Below, one piece after another: positions 46,462 through 59,300 of a DNA stretch of 64,000 nucleotides. Source of the stretch: Glandiceps talaboti (Eukaryota; Hemichordata; Enteropneusta; Spengelidae). Made by a program: the position numbers and the translations under genes. How positions within the stretch are numbered: position 1 is the stretch's first letter; each line of letters opens with the position of its first letter. The notes beneath the pieces were generated by a model, which worked only from the letters and a program-made list of their open reading frames with translations, did no database searches and was not told the DNA's origin. The DNA is taken from positions 5,735,001 through 5,799,000 of the forward strand of contig NC_135555.1 in the NCBI RefSeq assembly GCF_964340395.1, read 5' to 3'.

Positions 46462-49118
46462 TACAGACACAGGAGTAGAAGTGAGAAGATAAAGAAAACA
46501 TGCAGGGTATAATGTTTAAATACGAAAAATTGAAAGGTGCAGTAACCTTAGATCTAGCTATACTAGTGTAACATTGTTATTAGTAGTGTCTGACTTTAAA
46601 GTAACAGAAGGCTTATCGTGACTTTTCAGTGTACAACGAAAGGAGGATCTCTTCTTTTTTTAATTCATATATTTTCATGTCATTACTTTACAAAAAAAAA
46701 GCAAAAAAACTTTCGCCGAGTAAATACAGACAGAAAACATAGAATCGACAAAAAAGCAGAGAATATATTTATCTATTTTGTCATTCAAATTAAGTAGAAG
46801 ACTATCGTCATTTTTACTAGACTGTTCTTTTTTCAATGATAATAGAGCAAAATATAGTTCTAGATTTTACCTTCATCCCCCATCTGTACAAAGATGTGTT
46901 GATTTACTTTCTCCTTGCAATGTAGACACCTTCCAATGTGTAGCGACATTCATGTTTCACGCCATAAAACAACAAATAGAAGTAAATAATGCTAAAGTGT
47001 GTAACTTTGTCAATTTCAGTATCATGTATATCATCCTTATCTTTTTTGTAATAACTTTTCTCATTGTATCATGGGTCGATGGCCTTATACGGTTATACCA
47101 CGATAACGGCCAAAAATCTACATTGATATACATTCTGCTGAAAGCTGTCCACCCCTCTCCTTGAAATGGTACGATCTTCATTCACTTGGTTGATTAACCT
47201 AACCCCTTGCCTTGGTGTGTGTTGTTGTTTCGCTTCTTTCTTTCGACAATGAAACAGCACGTTTTCACTTATGCATCCACCGTATAATTGATAAAGTTGA
47301 CGACCGTATACGGCAGCTGCGTTTTATTATGCAAATAGTATGCTAATTTGTCGGCGCGTGTACCTTCCTGACTGAACAAAGAAGCATACATCATATTGCA
47401 TATTAATAAGACTAGTCTTCTCGGAGGAAGAACGTTGAAGTGATAGCAACCATCGATCAACCATAAGTGTGGCGTTTGTGACGGTTTTTGAACTACAATA
47501 AGAGGTAGGGCGGTATTTTTTTTAAGTTACAAATTACACAGGAAGGAGTGTGTGGGAATATTGTCCTGACTCGGGTCAGGGACGTGGATGAATACGGGAT
47601 GAACATCTTTATCGACATGCTTGTAGCCGGCGTGTACGTGTATGCATCAACATGAATGAAACAATTGATAACATTTAGCCATGGGTTTTACAAGATCAAT
47701 TTCCAACTCATTACACGTGATATTGTCTACCAGTATATTCAATACATAGAAGTATAGTAAGCCCATATATACATACATCGATAATATTATGTTAGACTAA
47801 GTGTAGATATAAGTAGCTGTGCAATTTATCACGTGCTCTAAATGATCAGTGAAAGTGGGCATCTGCGCATGCCTTGTTTAAAACAATGATCTAAACACAC
47901 ATGCGTTAATTGCTGTCGTTATAAAACTTGATACGCTATTTGAAACGATACCACATAATGATGCCGCAAATCGTTACGATCAATTACTCGCTATAACGAA
48001 TACAACATGCGTAGAAATCTGGTCGTACATGGAAGGGTGTAGGTAGACGTAGACATGTGGGCACGCTGTACAGTTCACCTCGTCACGTGACTAAGACGTA
48101 GTATCATTTTCGTGACCTTAAAAACAAGTACAAATAATGTATCGTATTCATGTAGGTGTTATCGTCTGCACATGTCCTTGTGCCTGAAGAATCATGGACA
48201 GTGTGTCCATGAGTTTTTTTATTGCACCAATCTTCCATCAATCAGCCATCGTGTATAATATGGCATCACAAAAATAATGCTGAAGATATTTCACCTATGA
48301 TAAAAATGCATATACATATATATATACATGTATACATATTCGAAATAATTCACATCTATGAAATTAGTGTATCAGTTTTTAGTGTTTTAAAATAATGAAC
48401 TCGACAGCAGGAAGTAGACTTCCTCGTTTACAGTCACTGGATGTAAGGACATCATTATTCATGGCATCAGGCGACCTAGTTTTATTTTACCCTCATTATT
48501 TTCGGGACACGCTTCCCAGAGGTGAACCATCGTTCGCATCCAGTACAAACATCGCCTGATCTCAGCTCAGCAGGTTTAACTACTCGCGTTGCGCATGCTC
48601 ATCTGGGCTACTGTATGACAAGAATTACGTACAATAACAAATGCAATGAAACTCTATAATCATAACATGGTGATATTTTATCCTTATCTCCGCAATACAT
48701 TACTTGCCCGTTAATTGTTGCGTATATCACGCCATAGAAACCACGTCACTTTCGATACCAATATGTATGTTTATATGAAAGGTTAAAGGTCACTTGATTC
48801 TATTTTCCTCAAAATGATAGCAGGACGGCAGTGAAACCTTGATCTACTGATACCCTATCGACGTTTTTCATGTTTATTTTCATATTTCGTCCTTAAACAG
48901 ATGGCGATTAATTTGTAGACAGTCTGGCTTAAAATTCAGACGATAACCTGTCTTCTCGGGGACGACGAATAATGATATGAGAACGAATCGCATGATGTTA
49001 TGTTAATTGAAAGGACATGACCAGCATAAATACAGAATTGGAAGCGTTTTTATACATATTTGAAGTCACAGCAAGTTTCCATATATATGTGTGTGTATAC
49101 ATATATATGATAGCAAGA

Positions 49119-49119
<1 letters not shown>
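46462..49119. other. intergenic spacer, nothing recognised
   Basis: About 2.7 kb. There is a 128-codon frame at 46778-47164 with one hydrophobic segment but no family resemblance or gene context. I do not call a gene. Confidence 0.4.
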
Positions 49120-49200
<81 letters not shown>

Positions 49201-49212
49201 TATATATATATA
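49120..49212. repeat. (AT)n microsatellite
   Basis: About 38 AT units, then CTTATATATATA. Confidence 0.93.
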
Positions 49213-50279
49213 CTTCATTCAAAATAAATAATGATTTGAATGAATATTGCAGGACAACATTTGTATTACAATAGACAACAATTAAACCTCTCTGAGAAAC
49301 AATTTGAGATGACAGTGCAGACGAGCATAAATTAATTACAGTTGTCGCTAAGTACAGCTATGTTAATAAGTTACATAAACAGACCTCGTCGAATGACCCA
49401 ATATTCCATCGCTTCTTTATTTCTCTCCAATTATTTAGATTAATATTTCTCTCTTGCATTTCATTGATCGTCACTACTTACATCATATTACCAGATTGAT
49501 TTTAATTAGCTCATGCATGTCATTACAGCCCATTGTTTTAAACCAGGCATGTACAGAGATGTCCGCTTTCACCGATATTATTAAGAACCCGTATTTGTTA
49601 AAAACATATAAAGGCTGGTAAGCTTTCATCGACATTACACCACTGTTTATATATCAAACTATGTAGACGAGTGAAAAGAACAGGTACATGTTATTACATG
49701 CAATATTTATATTAAGTTCTGTTTGTGAGGTGAAAAATTTTGGTGGAATATTTGACTAAACTATCGAAAATACTATATATGAGTTGTTTTCAAAGCATCA
49801 AACGCCAATTTGATACCTCGAAATGCAAATTAGAGTTCTTTCAAAGCTTAAGTTGTAACACCTATATTTGAAATATTCGTTTATTAGTAAGGACAACGGG
49901 TAATTTTAAATTTCGAGCGAAAAGTGCAATTGATGCGACGGTATGAACAACTTCTCGATCACGGCAGATTGGGACTGATAGTGACTTAGTGCTTCTTTCT
50001 AAACATTGTCCCAGTTTTTGAATTCTCCGAGACAATTTAATGAGCTGCGCAGCAACATGGATGAAGTAATATTGTAACTCGTATCTCCGAGTCACAGTAC
50101 AATGTACTCTGCCGGTGAGATGGGCTGATAGAATTAGGCAAGTATGGGTTATCTGACATGGCATATTCCGTGGAGAAATCACGCGAGATAATTTGTGACT
50201 ACTGTATGTAAATAGAGAATACAAATTATAATTGGAAAGTGACGTAGTAGCAATGACTCGCCTTTCTTTATTTTGCAGT
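49213..50279. other. probable 5' flank or first intron of the acyl-CoA synthetase gene
   Basis: No promoter motif can be named. An acceptor-like TTCTTTATTTTGCAG ends at 50279, just before the exon that holds the start codon, which implies an upstream non-coding first exon somewhere here or further left. Confidence 0.45.
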
Positions 50280-50330
50280 CGGATTTAGAAATCTACCTTA
50301 TCACGAATATCAGTATTATCGGGATACAAA

Positions 50331-53300
50331 ATGGCGGAAGGATATGACTTGAACAACCAGTCCAAACAGTTACCGGTAAGTCATGACATTGACCCGTGAA
50401 ACAAACGGGGAAAAAACCTGCGATATCATGTATCGACAGTAATTGAAGGTTATTTAATACAACTATAAACAATACAATGGAACAGTGATTGAATAAGTGA
50501 GCTCATCGTCGAGTTCGAAACCAAGATGTGTCTGAGATTGTGTAATAAATTGTCTCCGAAGCCACACGGTGTAAAACTGATGTCGGTTTTAATGTTCAAT
50601 TGAAAACATTCTATATCAGCCTTGCTATTAGACACTCGTTATGTTTTCTTCCATTTAATGATTGATTCCCCTGTAAACCTGTATGGCATTGGTTTGGGGG
50701 ATATTATCTGCTTAGTGTATGGTTAGCCTCTAAAGTTCATTGACATCCATTTCCATGGTCAGTTAGGCATCATCTGTAGTCTGACAGGTTCTGATGAGCG
50801 CATTATATAAGCGGAAAGAACGCCTAGGTCTTTCAGGCTACATCGTATGATTTACAGAGTAAATCACTGGATATCACAGTGAACCAAACTACATGATATG
50901 GCAGTAACTGGGCAGATGAACCTGAATTGTTCGAAATTATTCGATTCGTAGTCTGTTACCATGGCAACATAATAGAAATGTATATTGTATGGTTTTATCT
51001 TTTTAGATGTCCATACATCACAGTGGTCATGATACATAGAAAGTCTAGTCACACAATAAATTGCTATTGATATTAAGAAATTGTCTCTTTTCATGCACTG
51101 ACGATTGTTACGTCAATGATTTGAGTTACATTGTAGAATTGATGGAGGTGATTCATTACCTGTAATACTGATGTCATAGACTCCTGTCTGGGCTGATGTG
51201 TATTCTTTATAGGATTTCTTTATCAATTCATTGAGAAGGTAGTCACCATTATTCGTACTATTTGTGACCATGTCTAACAGTGCATTTTTGATTGCATATG
51301 TATGTATGTATGTATGTATGTACGTACGTACGTACGTACGTACGTACGTACGTATGTACGTATGTATGTATGTATGTATGTATGTATGTATGTATGTATG
51401 TATGTATGTATGTATGTATGTATGTACGTACCGTATGTACGTATGTATGTATGTATGTATGTATGTATGTATGTATGTATGTATGTATGTATGTATGTAT
51501 GTATGTATGTATGTATGTATGTATGTATGTATGTTTGTTTGTTTGTTTGTTTGTTTGTTTGATTGTATTTTCATTGCGAATGTCTGGTCATTATTTCTCC
51601 ACTCAAGGGTAATGAGCAAGTCCGAGTGTCGACAGCGTGTGAGGATGGCAGCAAACTATTAGAGTACTATTTTGAAGATGCCCGAACGATGCCAGAAGCA
51701 CTACGAAGAGGAGCAAGAGTCTCAAGTAAGTACGGGAGGAGTAACGTTTTCATACGGCCGATATTTATCCGCCATACATGCTGATAATGCCATGAAAAAG
51801 TCGGCACGGCCAACGGAACAAACTTTGGTGATATTGAACACCTCTCTCAAATTTCTAGTTGAAATGAAAATTGGAACTAATCATGTGACCTATTCAGTAA
51901 ATGTTCCCGCTATAGAATTCTTGGATCAAACAGTAGGGTTCGGTTAGATATTGTCAGTTAATTGTAAGGCAAGTTTTAGGATCGTTTAACATTTTATCAG
52001 TAAAAGATCTAGTTTAAGTAAACGTGGCAGTCACGTTAGAAGTTTTCTTGATATGCCATGATCAATTAAAATTTGTTAAATTAGTCATTTGTGTATTAAT
52101 ATCTGAAACTTGTTTTGTGTTGTTTAGATAATGGACCATTTTTAGGTTGGAGGCCTGGACCAGGTGAACCTTACCAATGGCTAACTTACGAACAGGTACA
52201 ACAACGACCATGTTTATATATATCTTCACTATTTCTATGTATATTATTGGTGCAGATACCCCAACACCTTCTGATCTATTTTGGCTTTTTATTTGCTTAC
52301 CAAATTTGATAATTTTACAGTTTGGGTTATATCTTTCATAACTTACACTTTACAGGTGAAAATACTACACAACAATGATTGTTATCCAACGTTTTTGAAA
52401 TGTTACATTTTATCAGTAAAATAAAAAAAATGTAAGAAAATAAAACCAGTACACCATAAGGTGTTCCTCAAATGTTTGAAATCAAAAAAGCAAAAAATAA
52501 CGACTAGTATTTTAATATTCAAACCGATGTGTTTCCTCACCTTCCCATTGTTTGCATTTATAAAGAGGTTAACTTATTCATAACCCGAGAGAGCAGATGT
52601 TACTTTTGTACGTTGAGCGCCTTAAAATTCGGTCAGGAAAAGGTTATGATGATACAGCTGCTATATGTGTTATGCCTGGTAGTAGTCTGAGTTAGGGACT
52701 AAAGATAAATCAAACTGGTATAAAAACCCATGTGATATGGGTATCGCTGTTGTCAGTACATCGCAATAATTATGTGCTTCAGAACTCGTGCCCATGCGCC
52801 GAGGATACCATTTGCTTTATTGCACACTTATGACGTCATGTTATAACATTGTCGTCATTCTTATACGAATCAGAATTGAAGAACTGGTTGAATCCTGAAC
52901 AAATAAACTTTTTACCATCCGGGGACTGTCAACTTAATACATGGCGATAGTGCTGTATAGGGAGGCATACTATGTAATCTGGAAACGACATGCTGACGGA
53001 TCTATCAGTCATGACTTCTTCCGTCACAGTAAATGGCCAACAGAGAAAAAGTACCAAAGCTGGGCTGAATAAAATTGAGAGATTGTGTTATAAATGACTT
53101 CATAATAAATGTCGATGTAAACACGACTGTCGTATTGTCTTTGTAAGAATACATTTTTTCAAAGAGGTCTGCGGCAGTCTCAACCTATCACATTAGTATT
53201 ATGCATAATTAATCTCGTGTTCGAAATATCTCGTGTAAGTCAAGAATCTGGCATCACAGACCGAGGACACCACTTACATGGCGACGTATAATGAATCAAC

Positions 53301-56300
53301 ATGTATGGAGACATCTCACGAATACTTCTCGCCTCTTTGTTTTTATTTCCAGGTATTGGAAAGAATCAAGAACTTTGGTTCTGGTTTGATAAAACTTGGT
53401 TATAAACCTGGTCAATCCACCTTTGTTGGTATTTATTCACAGAACAGAGTTGAGGTAAGGGAAATTATTTACGTACCGAATTATGGAGCAGCGTCAACAG
53501 AGGGGAGGGGAGACAGACAGATAGACAAGGGGCGAGAGTGAAGAGGAGGAAGCGGGAGAGATTTACCAATGTGACAAGGAAAGAGAGTTTGGTCTTTCTT
53601 TGACTCTTATACACCTAGGTTTTATTGTCCATGTTTGTAATTTTTGCACTGAGATTTTGTGAACAAATTCTGACCAAAATATTTCGATGGGACTAAGCTC
53701 CTCTTCATCAGTGGGTTTCTAGATCTGTCAAAAAAAATAAGTTTTGTCATGTGACACTATAATATTGGATCCAGCAGGTAGTGTCATATCACGCATGCTT
53801 GTGTAAGATATAGGTCTACGTTTATTTGTTTCATCATCTAGAGAAATTGACAAATGTATTTTTCTCTTAACTTCAGTGGGTTGTTACAGACCATGCATGT
53901 TGTATGTACTCCATGGTGACTGTGCCACTTTACGATACACTCGGGCCAGACGCCGTCAGTTTCATCATTAATCAAGGTATGATATGCTATGACAGATGTA
54001 TAAATAATTTAGCTTCATTTATTTATTTTGTAATGAAAAATAGAGAGGAATTTTCCTCTATGAACTGAAACGTTTGTATTATTGTTTGCTCTTTGGGCCT
54101 GTGACCTTATTGTTCTGAAATAGACTGATTGATTGATTGACAGATATATGCAAATATCATATCCTTAATTATTCGTTTTTGAATCAAATTAAGTTGAGAC
54201 AGGTATTGTTTCTCACTGTAGACGACCGTGAGATCTGTAGGCACATTTATACTCATTTATTACATATTACACTGTCTACTTTTTAATAAAATATTATGGA
54301 TATACATCTATAATGTAATAATGTACGTACGTATGTCTGCCTTGCTTGCTGACCTGGTGATTGTCTTTGAAAGTATGTTTGTTTGTTTGTTTGTTTGTGT
54401 GTGTGTGTGTTTGTTTTTTCTTTCGTTCGTTCGTTTGTTTGTTTGTTTGTTTGTTTGAACCCATAAAGTTTTCATTTTGAGTATGTCTGCCATACTACGT
54501 AAGTCTGTCTCAGATCCGAATGATCCTCTGTGAACAGGACCGAAGATAGGGTGTCTAGAAACCTACAGATGAAGTGGATTTTTTGTGCTGAAACTATCAC
54601 TCGAGCTTTTTTACGTGTATATGTGATGATCTACTTAGAAACTTTGACGCGGTCTTCATTTTCATAGAGTGTTGTATATTCAATAGAAAATGTATATCTA
54701 TATCGAGTTAACGAACTCGATATTTCACGAAATCGATATTTGTTATACTTTGCAAACACAGTTACTCGAAATACAGTACTAGTTTTCAGAATGTCGTAGT
54801 TCCAGGACAGTCTTGGAATATTCATTCGGTTATTTCATCTTAATTACAAATATCACTCGGTTACTTTCAGCTGAAATGAACATCGTTGTTTGTGACGTAG
54901 AGGAGAAAGTTAAACTCCTGTTAGACAAAGCTGATAAGACACCCATACTGCAACAGATTATCGTCATGGAAACTGTCTCTGATGAGATCAAGGAAAAGGC
55001 CAGGCAACAAACTATCGAAATCATTTCCTTTGCTGATGTAGAGGTAAGTAATAGAATTTCTGATACTTTAAATATAATACAAAACTCGTTTCTCTTAAAT
55101 CGAACTTCAGCCGAAAAAAAGTTCCTGGTAACTTTGATGTAATGCAGTTTCTGACGATAAGAAACCTGTTCATATCTGTATAAAGTTGGATGGCATGATC
55201 AAACAACTCGAATTGAGTCACATGACATATGATGTACAACTACGCCCTCTACGGAGTACAACATTCCGGAGTCATAACAACCTTACAACCAGGAGACTAT
55301 ATAATTTAGTCGAATCATTGATCGATGTATGTATTCTATTCACATTAATGTATATCCAGGTACGTATCTTCGTTATCAATTGAGCTTTCACGTGAGTTTA
55401 TGAAGCGTATAAACCAAGTGAAAAAAAATACCTTTCAGAAATCTTCTTCCGTCTCTATTTTACAACGTTACTTTTTTTTCGATTTCCAGGCTATGGGCAG
55501 AATTGAACCCCATGAAGCTTTGGTGAGTACTTTGTTATTGTTTCCTTAATACGATTTTAACATCGAGGTGAAACGTTTGACTATTTGAGGATGGGATTTG
55601 TAAACTCCCATACCGTTTTGAGAATAGCTACTTTAATCATGGCTCTAAGTGTGTTTAGGCAATATGCAGTATAAACACAACGACGTAAAGACATTGCTAA
55701 AACTGTCGTATTCAAATCATGATGTATGGTAATACAAGACTCAAAAAGTACATGTTTAGTGTTTGTTCACATTTCTTCATTTTCCCCATAGATGCCGAAA
55801 CCTGAAGACTTGGCGACTGTTTGCTACACGAGTGGAACTACAGGTAAGCTGTAACTTTTTATTACCTAGTCCACGAAGTCATTGAGTTTATGACTTGGTT
55901 GGATTCAACTTGTCGTTGCGTGCTGTTCTTAGTTTGCCTGTCAATCGAATATTCGGGTTTCAAAAGAGAAACTGTATTTTTTTTTCATCATTAGGTGATC
56001 CTAAGGGAGCAATGATAACACACGGTAATATCATTGCTGGTATGTCTGGATGCTGTGCACATTTAAAAGTAAGTACACCTACACTGGCTATAAAATTGTA
56101 AAACAGCCGAGACTAGCCACGTACATACATGTACTATAGTTCTGACGACATTGGCATACACATCAAGCCACATTGCCAAGTCCCTGGAGAAACAGACTAA
56201 TTTGAATTTTCAGATACTAGTGGGTATTTTGAATCAAACCCTTGCGCCAAGTTGAGTTTACTGTTTTCTAGTTTAAGACTCGATTATGGCAGAATTTATA

Positions 56301-59300
56301 AATCACATTCCCTCTATGATATAGGGACTGTGGATAAATGTTAATGTGACCAGCTCTGACCAGTTGTTCTTTGACTTGTAGGGTGAGGGCGATCTAAGTC
56401 CTGAAGACACCACGATTTCCTATCTACCATTAGCACATATGTACGAAAGAAGTAGTCAGGTAAGGTTTCAATGCAAGAGATTATTGTGTGGATACACAGA
56501 TTTAGTACGTTTACACTGTCACATTAGTCACTAGTCACTAGTCACAGTGTCGCGTTGGATCGGAACCTGTAGATCATTCTCTTTTCTTGTTTTTCTGCGT
56601 CTATTTTTTCATTATGTTACAAACTGTGTGTCGTCTTCTTTTGAATGTATGGCTGTCGTCGTCATAGGATACCAGTGCTCAGATTTCAGCCCAAATTTCC
56701 GTCTTAAGAATACATGTCTGAAAGTCATCAAATAAAGGCGTTGTACATAGTTGCAATTAAATACACAGTATAGTTAATATGATTATGTCCGAATAGTATA
56801 ATTTTCAACTCTTTTTACTTCTCAAGTTTTACTATGTATTAAATGTTTTCCCATCTAAATAATTGAATACATAAATATGCACGCATGTTACTATCACACT
56901 TAGGGGCTTGTGTTTTCATCTTTTCCCCCAGTTATGGGTGTACATGCAAGGAGGACGTGTCGGGTTTTTCAGAGGTTATGTACGAGAATTGATGGATGAC
57001 ATCCGGGAACTCAAGCCAACACTGATTCCCGTTGTACCAAGGGTATTAAACAGAATTCATGACAAGGTATTTTGAATTTCAGTAAAAAAAAGAAAACAGA
57101 ATCTCGCAATAAGTTGGGTTTTGTCATGTACACTGACACGATAGCTGTGTGCGATAACTGTAAGGTGTTTTGCACAGTATCAAGCAGAAGATCATTAAGA
57201 AGCAGGAGATACGGCTATACCAGTCTGCATAATCTATATTGATGTAGACTGTAAGATACGTCGTGTCATTCTCTCCTCTCGCATATTAGAGATTTGCTGA
57301 CCGATGCCAGGCTCCCCGTCACGGCGTTCCTTACAGACTAATGTTGATACTGGATAACAAAAGCTCGTGAAAGTCGTCAATTTTCAACCTCAAACCTCAG
57401 ACCACTATTATAGAAAATAGTGGTCTGAGCCCAAAGTCAGCTTTTAAAATCAAAATAATATGAAATACCCAACCATTATATATATAGACATTGGTTATCT
57501 ACTAGACTAGCTTTGTATTAGACCAGGCATGAAAAAATGAGAGAGAGAAAATCAGATTTACGAATATATTGTCTAGAAAATAATTACACATACTGACTTT
57601 AATATCGGTAGTAATTTGAGTTAGTTTCACCAGTAGCAATCAGTCAGTCAGTCAGTCAGTCAGTCAGTCAGTCAGTCAGTCAGTCAGTCAATCAGCCAAT
57701 CAGTCAGTCAGTCAGTCAGTCAGTCAGTCAGTCAGTCAGACAGTCAAAAACCATAATTGTATTAGACATACATCCATATAAAACGATCTGTCGTGCTTCC
57801 TTCTCCAGGTGATTGCTCAAGCTAGCAGCAGCTGCTTTAAGAAAATTGTATTCAATATAGCGATGAGGAAGAAAGGGGCTCTGTTAAAAAGGTGAGCAAA
57901 CAAGTGTTGTAGCTGTTTCCAGATCAAATGGTGTCACCCAGAAATCAGCGCCCTCAACGGCCATCACGATTTCAACCTGTTGCAAAATGTCCTTATTGCA
58001 ACTAGTACAGGTTTAAACATCTGAACGTCTATTTATTTGTTTCTATGTTACAGAGGAATTATCACTAAAGACACCATATGGGATCGTTTAGTGTTCGGCA
58101 AAATCCAGGTATTGTAAATTGTTTAGTTCCACTATACTTTCACGTAAGCCTTTTTGAATCTCAACCATTCTCAAATATTCATGTTTAGCATAAAAAATTC
58201 TCTTTCTTTCTTTCTTTAACAGAACATGTTAGGTGGACGTGTTAAACAATTTTGTTGTTGTGGTGCTCCAATGTCTGAACGAGTTATGCGCTTTGCCCGA
58301 TGTGCCCTTGGATGCTATGTAAGTATTTGATATATGAACGAGTTATGTACTTTATACAGCGTTACTCTCTGTATTTCCTATACTTGCTCGATGTGCCCTT
58401 GGTTGCAATTTACAAAACAATATTCTCCATTTACAGGAACAGTTCCTTTTACGTTCTCAAGAATGGAACGTTTACCTTGTTGGTAAAAGCATTGTCTATA
58501 AATGAAGTCCCATGTCTGTTCTCCAACAGTGGTGCCACCAAAATGCGTGTAGGATTTGATTTGGTGTTCATGAGGCTGACTTCCATGCTTTCTGTCTATA
58601 TGTTTTGATTGACAGGTATATGATTGCTATGGCCAAACTGAAAGTGCTTGCCCGGCAACTATGACACTGCCAAGAGAAAGCAAACCAGGTAGAGTTGGTC
58701 CACCTATCCCGTCATGCTCTGTCAAGTTAATAGATGTCCCGGATATGGAATACTTTGCTGAGAATCAACAAGGAGAGGTATGGTATTAGCATATTACGGA
58801 GGCGACTAAAATTTACATAAATACAACCAAAATTGTCATTTGTTTTTTCATGTATTTGAATGACAAGCAGTTTTTCATAATTTACGTTTTTGGATAATAT
58901 TGAGTGTTGATATCATGTATATGGAATTTATTTCCCATTTTTAACAGTCCACTCGAACTCTTAATATTTCGGTCGATCGAGGGTCAGTGGGTTGATTTAT
59001 CAAATTTGTTTTCCATTTATATACTATCCTGTAATCGGGGATTGATAATAAGATGAGAATTTCTTAACGAACAAAAGTCGTTAATTTAATTTTTCTTTTT
59101 GTTAGGTTTGTATGAAAGGTCCAAGTGTTTTCAAGGGATATTTCAACGATCCTGTCAAGACATCGGAAACCTTGGACGAGGATGGATGGCTGCATACCGG
59201 AGATATCGGACAATGGCTACTGGTAGGTCAAACATTTCATAATTCATCGGGCTAGGTCGACGCAACAGTGGGTGGGTGGTCGGGTGGGTGATGACGAAAT

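Noticed and set aside
45522-46501. Frames of up to 310 codons
   Set aside because: 24-bp minisatellite open on both strands; no non-repeat coding sequence.
46778-47164. 128-codon frame with a hydrophobic segment
   Set aside because: No family resemblance, no splice context, AT-biased; it does not match the membrane anchor of acyl-CoA synthetases.
49862-50224. 120-codon minus-strand frame upstream of the acyl-CoA synthetase
   Set aside because: No family resemblance and no codon or motif support.
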